DNA from: Bryobacterales bacterium
GTDB lineage: Bacteria > Acidobacteriota > Terriglobia > Bryobacterales > Bryobacteraceae
Length of the DNA stretch: 64,000 nucleotides
Assembly: GCA_020846745.1 (NCBI GenBank)
Contig: JADLDI010000071.1
Location: 1 to 64,000, forward strand
Direction: 5' to 3'
The position numbers and the translations under genes were made by a program. Within the stretch, counting starts at the first letter, position 1. Each line of letters opens with the position of its first letter. Under the pieces are notes generated by a model. That model searched no databases. It worked only from the letters and a program-made list of their open reading frames with translations, and had not been told where the DNA came from. Positions 1-7,624 of the stretch are shown here, one piece after another.

Positions 1-439
1 CGCGGGTCGGTTACGATTGCGCGTGTTGGCAATATGGTGGGCAAGTGTGTAGCACAGAGGACACGAACAGTGGGATGAGTTTCACGATGAGATAGGGTGT
101 TTAAGGACTGTTCGGATAACACGTTGTCTCGCCAAGACGCAAAGCTCGCTAAGTGCTGGGTGACCGGTGACTTTCCGGCAGGGGCGGCGGTGGCTGGTTG
201 ACGGGGAGCGCAGTAGCGGAATGAGTGAGACGGCAAACGCCGCTCCGCTGGAGCGTGTGAAAAGATGGGGCCGGACCTATAGTTGGTTCGAGAGCCGGTG
301 TGAAGAGAGCTGAGACCCGCCGATTTACATCGACGGCTCGGGTCGATAGGTGGCAGGTTATTGGCCGGGTCGCTTACGCTCGCGCTCCGTTTGGGGAGGG
401 GCGGAGGGGGATTCCGATCGGTTTGTTATCCTAACAGGC
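1..439. other. Non-coding region at left edge with several potential hairpins
   Basis: I find no convincing gene before the first peptidase gene. Several inverted repeats can be seen: CGCTCC-gct-GGAGCG near 241-255, GAGCCG (292-297) facing CGGCTC (334-339), and GACCCG (314-319) facing CGGGTC (339-344). The last two share bases and are therefore alternatives. A stretch near 127-152 (CGCCAAGACGCAAAGCTCGC) and one near 367-389 (GGTCGCTTACGCTCGCGCTC) look like low-complexity intergenic repeats common in high-GC soil bacteria; that is an impression, not a search result. The region may be the 3' side of an upstream locus plus a leader for the peptidase gene. Confidence 0.4.
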
Positions 440-2101
440 GTGCGGCGCTGTTTGCCTTTTCTGCTCCTGCCGTGCCTTCTTTCCGCTGAGCCTAACGATT
501 TACTGAAGATCCTCACGGAAGAACTGCAACGCAACTTCGAAACCCTCAAACAAAAAGCGGATCCGCCGCCCTATTTCCTGGCTTATAGCGTCACGGAACA
601 GGAAACGTCGTCGGTATCGGCCGGCTTCGGCGCGCTGCAATCGACCGACAAGCGGACCGCCCGTATCCTGGACATCACCATACGCGTGGGGTCGCCGCAA
701 CTGGACAACTACCACATCCTGCGCGGCGAGATGCCGCAGTTCACCCCGGGCGCGGCGATTGTCCTGGAAGATAACCCAAACGCCATTAAACTGCGCCTCT
801 GGCGCGAAACCGACCGCGCCTACCGCGCCGCCGCCGAGCGACTCATCAACATCCGTACCAATAAAGAAGTACAGGTCGCGGCCAAGGAAAACTCCGACGA
901 TTTCTCCACCGAGAAGCCCGCTGTCTTCGCGCAGGTTCCCGAGCACATAAAGGTCGATACGGACGATTGGGCCAAGCGTGCACGCAAGCTGTCCGCCTAC
1001 TTCCGGACCTACCCCGCCATTCTCGGCTCCAATGTCACGATCCGCTCCGGCCGGGAAGTGAAATATCTGGTCACGACCGAGGGCACACGCCTCGTACACG
1101 GACGCCCCTACTCCAATATCGTCCTGACCGCATCTACTCGTGCCGACGACGGCATGGACCTCTCCACCTTCGAAACGTTCAGCGCCGGCGATCCGCGTCA
1201 CCTGCCGAAAGACGATGAAGTCAAATCCGCCATCGAGCGCATCAGCAAAGAACTGGTCGGCCTGAAAACCGCCCCGCTCGTGGAACCGTTTGTCGGACCC
1301 GCCATCCTCTCCGGCCGTGCCGCGGGCGTCTTCTTCCACGAGATTTTCGGCCATCGCGTCGAAGGCCACCGCCTGAAGGACGAAACGGACGGCCAAACCT
1401 TTGCGAAATCCCTCAACACGCCCGTACTGCCCGATTTCATTTCGGTCACCTTCGATCCGACGCGCAAAACGGTCGGCAAAGAAGATTTGAACGGCTGGTA
1501 CGCCTACGATGACGAAGGGGTGCCCGGTCGACCCGTCAACGTCGTCGAAAAAGGCATCCTGAAGACGTTCCTGATGTGCCGCACCCCCATTCCGTCCATC
1601 TCCCATTCGAACGGACATGGCCGCCGCGAACCAGGCGCCGAAGTGGTCGCCCGTCAGTCTAATCTGATCGTCGAAGCATCGCGGACCGTGCCCGAGGCCA
1701 AGCTCAAAGAACTGCTGCTCGAAGAAGTCCGGAAGCGCAACAAGCCCTACGGCCTCTACTTCCAGGACATCACCGGCGGCTTCACCAACACGGCCCGCCG
1801 GGGTATTAATGCCTTTAAGGTCATCCCGCTCGTGGTCTACCGCATCTATCCCGACGGGAAAGAGGAACTGATCCGCGGCGCCGATATCGTCGGCACCCCG
1901 CTGTCGAGCTTTGCGCGAATCGTCGCTGCCGGCGACAAGCCCGACGTCTTCAACGGCTACTGCGGCGCCGAGTCGGGCAGTGTTCCCGTTTCCGCCTCCT
2001 CGCCGGCACTGTTGATTTCCGAAATCGAGATCCAGAAGAAAGATAGCGGCCGCGACCGTCCACCGCTCCTGCCCGCTCCGCCACTCACCGTCCGGCAGTA
2101 G
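440..2101 (+). CDS. Secreted TldD/PmbA-family metallopeptidase
   Basis: Member of the TldD/PmbA (U62) family, whose proteins are zinc peptidases acting on unfolded or modified peptides. From the GTG at 440 the protein is 553 residues and opens with a clear Sec signal peptide (MRRCLPFLLLPCLLSA). An ATG at 350 is in frame but would put 30 polar residues ahead of the signal, so GTG is preferred. The HExxxH metal motif is seen as HEIFGH near residues 300-305, followed by RVEGH, and the distal TldD-type cysteine region is seen as YCGAESGSVPV with Cys near 508. TldD itself is usually cytoplasmic and paired with TldE/PmbA; here there is a signal peptide and no partner gene next to it, so a periplasmic stand-alone role is inferred. 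The YeiH-type gene follows after 14 bases. Confidence 0.85.
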   Translation: MRRCLPFLLLPCLLSAEPNDLLKILTEELQRNFETLKQKADPPPYFLAYSVTEQETSSVSAGFGALQSTDKRTARILDITIRVGSPQLDNYHILRGEMPQFTPGAAIVLEDNPNAIKLRLWRETDRAYRAAAERLINIRTNKEVQVAAKENSDDFSTEKPAVFAQVPEHIKVDTDDWAKRARKLSAYFRTYPAILGSNVTIRSGREVKYLVTTEGTRLVHGRPYSNIVLTASTRADDGMDLSTFETFSAGDPRHLPKDDEVKSAIERISKELVGLKTAPLVEPFVGPAILSGRAAGVFFHEIFGHRVEGHRLKDETDGQTFAKSLNTPVLPDFISVTFDPTRKTVGKEDLNGWYAYDDEGVPGRPVNVVEKGILKTFLMCRTPIPSISHSNGHGRREPGAEVVARQSNLIVEASRTVPEAKLKELLLEEVRKRNKPYGLYFQDITGGFTNTARRGINAFKVIPLVVYRIYPDGKEELIRGADIVGTPLSSFARIVAAGDKPDVFNGYCGAESGSVPVSASSPALLISEIEIQKKDSGRDRPPLLPAPPLTVRQ

Positions 2102-2115
2102 GATACGCTGGAGCG

Positions 2116-3396
2116 ATGGCAGCATCTTCATCCACGGCAACCCGTGCCGTAACGGCAAAGCCGCACCTGTCGGAGGACTGGGCGGCGGTGATCGTGGGGG
2201 CGGCGGTTTTGACGGCAATTCTCATCGGTTTCCGGCCTGTAGTCCCCGGCCTCAAATGGGCTGACGGCGGTACCATCGCCGCGCTGGCGACACCGGAAAA
2301 GCTGGTCAACTGGGGCCAGTTGCTGCTGTTCTCGTTAGGGTTCACGTTCATCGGCGTGGTCGGCCAGGCGGTCGACCGTCTGCAATTTCTGATCGGCTTC
2401 CCGTTCGTCTTCGTCCTTGCGGTGCTCGCGCAAGCGCTGGCAGGCAACGCCATCGCTTCCACGTGGGGGATTGAATACGTCATCTTCGCCCTGCTTCTGG
2501 GCTTGATTGCCGGCAACCTGGTGAACCTGCCACCGTGGATTCGGGAAGCGGCGCGGAGCGAGTTCTACGTCAAGACCGGACTGGTGGTGATGGGCGCCAC
2601 CATTCTCTTTGAAGAAATCCTGCAGGCGGGCGTGTATGGCTTGCTACAGTCGATTCTGGTCGTCACCGTGGTCTGGTTCGTTTCGTTCCGCATCGTGAAG
2701 AGCATGCGGCTTGACGACGAGTGGGCCGCGATGCTCTCTACGGCTGTTTCCATTTGCGGCGTCTCGGCGGCGATCGCAGCCTGCGGGGCCATTCAGGGCG
2801 ACAAGCGTAAACTCGGCTACGTCACCTCTGTCGTCCTGATTGTTGCTGTGCCGATGATCGTGCTGCAACCGTGGATTGCGCGCTGGGCGAACATGCCCGA
2901 AGCGGTGGCGGGCGCATGGATCGGCGGAACGCTCGACACGACGGGTTCGGTGGTCGCCGCCGCAGCCCTGGTGGGCGAGGCGGCAATGAAGATCGGCACG
3001 GTCGTCAAATTTTCTCAGAACGTGCTGATTGGGGTTGCGGCATTCCTGCTCTCGGTCTGGTGGACGATGAAGAACAGTGCATCCAAGTCGCAGAGCCCAG
3101 GCGCGGGCGTGATCTGGGAGCGCTTCCCGAAGTTCGTCCTCGGCTTTTTGGCAGCTTCCCTGCTGTTCTCGTTTGCCATAGACAAGGCAACCGTGAAGGA
3201 AACCAAGGCCGTCATCGGTTCGCTGCGAACCCTGTGGTTCGCACTTGGGTTCGTTTCGATCGGCTTGGAGACACGGTTTACACAGTTACTCTCGATGGAA
3301 GGCGGGCGGCCGCTTATTGCATTTATCGGCGCTCAGGCGTTCAATGTGGTTTGGACGTTGATCCTCGCCTGGGTGATTTTCGGCATGCTGCGCTAG
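2116..3396 (+). CDS. YeiH/UPF0324-family membrane transporter (putative sulfate exporter)
   Basis: A 426-residue polytopic membrane protein of the YeiH/UPF0324 (Cons_hypoth698) family, often annotated as a putative sulfate exporter on weak experimental grounds. Roughly ten hydrophobic segments are visible. Family-typical stretches include YVKTGLVVMGATILFEEI, LSTAVSICGVSAAIAACGAI and GAWIGGTLDTTGSVVAAAAL, with the conserved GxxxDTTGSV element in the C-terminal half. The N-terminus carries a polar extension of about 20 residues before the first segment. The family is usually about 340 residues; the extra length here is mainly the N-terminal region around residues 45-110, which adds membrane segments. 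The gene follows the peptidase by 14 bases and is probably co-transcribed. The substrate cannot be read from sequence. Confidence 0.85.
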   Translation: MAASSSTATRAVTAKPHLSEDWAAVIVGAAVLTAILIGFRPVVPGLKWADGGTIAALATPEKLVNWGQLLLFSLGFTFIGVVGQAVDRLQFLIGFPFVFVLAVLAQALAGNAIASTWGIEYVIFALLLGLIAGNLVNLPPWIREAARSEFYVKTGLVVMGATILFEEILQAGVYGLLQSILVVTVVWFVSFRIVKSMRLDDEWAAMLSTAVSICGVSAAIAACGAIQGDKRKLGYVTSVVLIVAVPMIVLQPWIARWANMPEAVAGAWIGGTLDTTGSVVAAAALVGEAAMKIGTVVKFSQNVLIGVAAFLLSVWWTMKNSASKSQSPGAGVIWERFPKFVLGFLAASLLFSFAIDKATVKETKAVIGSLRTLWFALGFVSIGLETRFTQLLSMEGGRPLIAFIGAQAFNVVWTLILAWVIFGMLR

Positions 3397-3416
3397 AGGC
3401 GTCCAAATAGTACTTC

Positions 3417-3444
3417 AGTCAAAATAAGCCAGTCAAAATAAGCC
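3417..3444. repeat. Perfect 14-bp tandem repeat upstream of the CE18-like gene
   Basis: AGTCAAAATAAGCC occurs twice back to back (3417-3430 and 3431-3444), 38 bases before the GTG of the deacetylase-like gene and just after the transporter stop. It is A-rich against a GC-rich background. It could be a duplicated regulator site or a replication slippage product. Confidence 0.8.
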
Positions 3445-3481
3445 TAGACCCTTTTGGGGGTATTGGACTACCATTGCTTTC

Positions 3482-5389
3482 GTGGTTCCTGTAGTAGCCG
3501 TTCTGGGATTGGCGTTGTTGGGGAACCTGCTCGAAGCTGAGCCCCTGTACCGCAATCCAGTCGAACTGCGTCTGCTCGTGTTGGCGGCAAGCGGGTCGGA
3601 ACCGAGCCTGGCGGCTATCCGCTCGACACTGGACCTGCTTGGCACGCCCTACGACACCGTCGTCCTGGGGAAGGGCGATTCGCTGCCTAACCTCGAAGAC
3701 AACGGCGTCGGCCGGTACCAAGGCATTGTTCTCGCGACCGGCAACCTGGGAATCTGCGATCCGAACTGCCGGAGCGCGTTGAGTGCCGACGGGTGGAGCG
3801 CCGTCGAGCGGTACATGGTCGACTACGGGGTGCGGCTGTTGAGCTACTACACGTTCCCGGAGCCGCGGTACGGCATCGAAATGATATCCAACAGCCCGGC
3901 GGCCGAGTCGACGACAGACTTGCGAGTAATAGGGCCAGGGGAAGAGATCTTCGCGTATCTGCGGCGTCCGGCGGTTTTGCCGGTGCGGTTTGCCTACTGG
4001 TACGGCGCCAAAATGAGCGCGGCGGCGAGCGGCGAGACTACACCTATTCTCGAGATTAACGGCGAGGTCGCCGGGGCTGTGCGGAAGACGGAGGACGGCC
4101 GGGAGTACCTGGCGATTACGATCGATCAGTCGCCGAGCCTGGAGCATTCCGTGATGCTGGGCTATGGGCTGATCCGCTGGGTGACGCGTGGTGTATTCGT
4201 CGGCATGCGCCGCACTGTGCTGAACATGCAGGTGGACGACCTGTTTTTGCCCAATGAACTGTTCGATCAATCGCAGCAGGCATGTGTCCCGACAGAACTG
4301 GTGATTACGGGGATACTGAACCCGAACTCACCGTGCCCGCGGCAGCGGATTGCGGGTACAGACCTGGATGCGTTGCGTGCATGGCAGCAGGGCTGGAACG
4401 ATCAGCCCCAAACTGAGCGCCTCAGGATCTCCTTGGCGTTCAACGGCTACGGCGCGCAGAACGACTCGCTCACCGAGGCGGTGCAGCGCTGGGCAGACCG
4501 GTTCTATTGGATCAACCATACTTACGATCACCGCAACCTCGACTGCTTTGCGGCCGACACAAACGGTTGCCGCGGCGCGAATTCCGACGAGGGCCGCGCG
4601 GAGATCGCCCTCAATATCGATAAAGCAGCGGTGCTCGGCATCAAGGTGGATGAAGGAACGGCGGTAACGCCTGGCATCTCAGGCTTAAATAACGCGGGCT
4701 TTCTCAGTGGAGCGGCCGAAGCGGGGTTGCGATATCTGGTAGCCGACGCATCGCGGAGTGAGTACCAGCCCAAGGTCGCGAACACGGCCCTGCGGAGCGC
4801 CATCGATAGCCGTATTGTGCTGATTCCTCGCCGCGCTACCGGCATCTTTTACAACACCAGCCGTCCCGAGGTGGGCGTCGCAGGTTCCGAAACGGATGAG
4901 TACAACCACCTGTTCGGACCGTTGGGGATTCTGAAAGTGAACGGGCTGCCGTTCTTCGGTGCCGACCAGACCTACGACGACATCGTCAACTCCGAGTCGA
5001 ACGTCCTGATGGGGTACATGCTGAAAGGCGAGATGTATCCGTTGATGTTCCATCAGGGGAACCTCTACCAGTACCGTGAAGGCGGTTCGCTATTGACGGA
5101 CGTGGCCGATGCGGCATTGCGTAAGTTCACATCGCGGATGACGTTTCCTGTGGAAAGTTGGCCGCAATCGACGATCGGGCGTGTGCTGGAACAGCGGCTC
5201 CACATGCAGGACGCAGGCCTGAAGGCCGTTTGGAAACCCGGTGAAGGCGTACAACTCACCGCCAGCCGCGATGTGACGGTCTGGATGACCGGCGTGTGTG
5301 GCGACCCGTGCGAACGTTACGGCGACGACTGGCAAACGTCGGTCGCCGTGACGGTGGGCGAAGGCGCAAAACTTCACGCGCCGCAGTAG
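3482..5389 (+). CDS. Secreted CE18/Agd3-like polysaccharide deacetylase (putative)
   Basis: A 635-residue exported protein starting at GTG; no in-frame start lies between the upstream stop (3425) and this codon, and the first residues form a short signal peptide. The layout resembles Agd3, the fungal galactosaminogalactan deacetylase that founded CE18: an N-terminal Rossmann-like/CBM87-like part (about 25-240), then a NodB-like metal-dependent deacetylase part. Visible motifs are VDDLFLPNEL (Asp252, Asp253), HTYDHRNLD (His346, His350; HxxxH metal pair), VTPGISGLNN (about 395-404) and a late FHQGNLYQY (His524). The expected role is hydrolysis of N-acetyl groups on an exported hexosamine polymer. 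The gene is preceded by the 14-bp tandem repeat and converges with the propeller gene, leaving only 3 bases between stops. The family assignment is from recalled motifs; another NodB-like deacetylase is the main alternative. Confidence 0.7.
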   Translation: MVPVVAVLGLALLGNLLEAEPLYRNPVELRLLVLAASGSEPSLAAIRSTLDLLGTPYDTVVLGKGDSLPNLEDNGVGRYQGIVLATGNLGICDPNCRSALSADGWSAVERYMVDYGVRLLSYYTFPEPRYGIEMISNSPAAESTTDLRVIGPGEEIFAYLRRPAVLPVRFAYWYGAKMSAAASGETTPILEINGEVAGAVRKTEDGREYLAITIDQSPSLEHSVMLGYGLIRWVTRGVFVGMRRTVLNMQVDDLFLPNELFDQSQQACVPTELVITGILNPNSPCPRQRIAGTDLDALRAWQQGWNDQPQTERLRISLAFNGYGAQNDSLTEAVQRWADRFYWINHTYDHRNLDCFAADTNGCRGANSDEGRAEIALNIDKAAVLGIKVDEGTAVTPGISGLNNAGFLSGAAEAGLRYLVADASRSEYQPKVANTALRSAIDSRIVLIPRRATGIFYNTSRPEVGVAGSETDEYNHLFGPLGILKVNGLPFFGADQTYDDIVNSESNVLMGYMLKGEMYPLMFHQGNLYQYREGGSLLTDVADAALRKFTSRMTFPVESWPQSTIGRVLEQRLHMQDAGLKAVWKPGEGVQLTASRDVTVWMTGVCGDPCERYGDDWQTSVAVTVGEGAKLHAPQ

Positions 5390-5392
5390 GGT

Positions 5393-7624
5393 CTATCGCA
5401 CAACGATCTTCGCCAATCCCGCGTTATTGGCGGAATCGTAGCAGCGGAACACGACCAGATGCTCGCCGGGGGTTGCCGGTAGTTGCAATGCGAACTCTTC
5501 CTGCATGGAATCGAGGACCCCGTCCACCGGCGATAGGGGAGTCCAGGGAGAAGCGTTTATGCTGTAGTCGCAACTCTTCAGCGGCGACGCAGCGTCAACA
5601 GCGGTAAACCGGACCTGCGGCGCCTGGCCGGTCACTTTCAACTGGGGTGGCGTGCGATCGATCAGGATGGGCGCCGAGATCAGTTCGCCCGCGCGCGCAT
5701 GAGGCGGCGGGTTCGACAGCCGGTCCGAAACCAGCACCCGGAAGAAGTAGCGGCCATCGGCCAAAGCCTCGGCATCGATGGTGTAGTTGGTCTCGGTGAT
5801 GTTCGCTTTCAATACTTTCCAGTCCGACTCGTCTTCTCCCCGGAACTGGAGAGTATAGATGAGCTTGTCGTTATCGAGGTCTTCCGATACCCAGGAGACG
5901 AGAAGCTGTTCCTGCGACGCGCGCGTCACCGGCTGCGATGCCGTACCTGACACCGAGGATGCTCCCGCTTCGCCGGTATCGGTCACGGTGATCGAGTAGG
6001 TGGGGAGGGCGGGAGTGGCTGCGGTGGTGGACGGTTTCGATCCGGCGGACGACGTTTGGGCGCTCACGGTGATGGATTTGAGGACCGGCGGCGTGTTCTG
6101 CGGCAGATAGGCCACGCGAACCGAGTGCAACGCCGCGTTACCCGAGAGTTCGGCTTTCCACTGGACATAGCGTGCATTCGGACTCGCGATGGGCGCCCCA
6201 TCGTCTCCAGAAATGGCGTCGCTCCAAGCCGACCAGGTCTTGTCCGGACGGGCGGAATTGCCCGATCGGGTGCGGAAGCGGATTGGTCCGGCGCCGATCC
6301 AGGAAAGCCGTCCCCAGCGCGCGACAGTGGTGGCGTCGTGGACGGGTGACTCGACTTCGCCGGCCGGTGCGGCAGATCTTGAAAGGCGGAACAGTTTACC
6401 TAGATCGCCGGTGGCGAGGAGCAATCCATCGGCTGACGGAGCGAGCCGGAGGATCTGGTTTTCGCCCGTTTCGGTGATGAGCGTGGCTTGCCGGTCGGCA
6501 TCCAGACGGTAGACGCGGCCCTGCTGATCGGTCCCGAACAGCAGCTTGTTGCCTTCGAGGGCAAGATCGTAGGCGTTTTCTTCACGAGAGGTCCAGAGGG
6601 TTTCGACGGTGTTGTCCGGCAGAATGCGATAGATCGCGGATTTCTCGGCGCCTGCATACTCGACGATGGGTGTAGCCGCCGCTGCGGTGGTGGTCGTCGC
6701 AGCCGTCGCGGTTTGGGGCTGTTGCTGTTGTTTCGGCTTGATGTCGATGCCCGGCGGGTTCTGGACGGGGTTCGCGGCGGCCGAGGCGCCGGGTTCGTCA
6801 GTGACTGTGATGGAGGTAGCCGGCGCGGTGACGGTGACCGACGACGTGACGGAAGGGGTCGCGCCAAGCTGCGATTGGGTTTGTTTCGCCAGTGAGCCGC
6901 CCATGGCGGCCGCATAGATGGCGCCGTCGGGGGCCGTGAGGATCGAACGGATCTCCGGGAAATTGGCGTCATAGAGGACGAACGCCTGCTCTTTCGCGGT
7001 GATGCGGTACAAGAGGCCATTGGGTTCGCTGCCGGCCAGCAGCCGGTTCTGCGCATCCAGAGCAAGTGAGGTGATGTGTGTCTGCCCGGAGTCGAACCAG
7101 ACCTCGCCGGCGTTTGGACCGGTGATGCGGAATACCTTCCCACTGTCGCCGGTGCCGGCGAATACATTGCCGTTCGCGGCCACGGCCAACGCCCAGATGT
7201 AGCGTGCTTTCGGATCGAAGTAGGCAGTGGCCTCGGTGCCGTTGATGCGGTACACCTTTCCGTCCGGGGAGGTGGCTACGTAAACCTGGCCATTCGCGCT
7301 GATGGCGAGGGCGAAGATTTCCGGTTCAGGAGCGGTGAAGATCAACTGCGACTGACCGTTCGGCGACACGCGGTACAACCGTCCACGATGCCCGGTAGCC
7401 ACATAGATGTCGCGATTGGGGGCGGCGGCCACAGCCCAAACCACCGGTTGGTCCGACGAGAACGGTACGTCGAGCCGCGGCGCCACTGTAATGCGGCCTT
7501 CGCGCGACAAGGCGACATTCTTGAAACGCGCCTTGACGAAATCCTGGTACGACGTCATCTCCCACGAGGTGGAAGTTGCGGCCACAAGGGGCAGGGCACA
7601 GCCGCACAGTAGAAGCAGTCTCAT
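5393..7624 (-). CDS. Secreted beta-propeller protein with C-terminal fibronectin-like region
   Basis: A 743-residue exported protein. The ATG at 7624 overlaps the TGA of the S55 peptidase gene (ATGA), and the protein then opens with MRLLLLCGCALPLVAATS, a signal peptide or possible lipoprotein signal, so the longer in-frame extension to 7990 is rejected. The N-terminal half contains repeated blade motifs such as AISANGQVYVATSPDGKVYR and AVAANGNVFAGTGDSGKVFR, typical of NHL/WD-like propellers. A low-complexity linker rich in Gln, Thr and Ala lies at about residues 290-320. The last 200 residues include a fibronectin type III-like stretch (YTLQFRGEDESDWKVL ... YFFRVLVSDRLSNPP). No catalytic motif is seen. 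As last gene of the operon it may scaffold or be processed by the neighbouring peptidase; that is inference. Confidence 0.8.
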   Translation of the reverse strand: MRLLLLCGCALPLVAATSTSWEMTSYQDFVKARFKNVALSREGRITVAPRLDVPFSSDQPVVWAVAAAPNRDIYVATGHRGRLYRVSPNGQSQLIFTAPEPEIFALAISANGQVYVATSPDGKVYRINGTEATAYFDPKARYIWALAVAANGNVFAGTGDSGKVFRITGPNAGEVWFDSGQTHITSLALDAQNRLLAGSEPNGLLYRITAKEQAFVLYDANFPEIRSILTAPDGAIYAAAMGGSLAKQTQSQLGATPSVTSSVTVTAPATSITVTDEPGASAAANPVQNPPGIDIKPKQQQQPQTATAATTTTAAAATPIVEYAGAEKSAIYRILPDNTVETLWTSREENAYDLALEGNKLLFGTDQQGRVYRLDADRQATLITETGENQILRLAPSADGLLLATGDLGKLFRLSRSAAPAGEVESPVHDATTVARWGRLSWIGAGPIRFRTRSGNSARPDKTWSAWSDAISGDDGAPIASPNARYVQWKAELSGNAALHSVRVAYLPQNTPPVLKSITVSAQTSSAGSKPSTTAATPALPTYSITVTDTGEAGASSVSGTASQPVTRASQEQLLVSWVSEDLDNDKLIYTLQFRGEDESDWKVLKANITETNYTIDAEALADGRYFFRVLVSDRLSNPPPHARAGELISAPILIDRTPPQLKVTGQAPQVRFTAVDAASPLKSCDYSINASPWTPLSPVDGVLDSMQEEFALQLPATPGEHLVVFRCYDSANNAGLAKIVVR

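Noticed and set aside
240..345. Group II intron domain V/VI or tRNA in the left-edge region
   Set aside because: The GAGCCG/CGGCTC pair lacks the domain V GAAA and catalytic triad context, and no cloverleaf can be drawn around GGTTCGAGAGCC.
500..2218. Long open frame of 572 codons on the minus strand opposite the TldD-type gene
   Set aside because: It mirrors the sense gene, has no recognisable domain, and the sense strand carries an intact peptidase with signal peptide. Long antisense frames are expected in GC-rich DNA.
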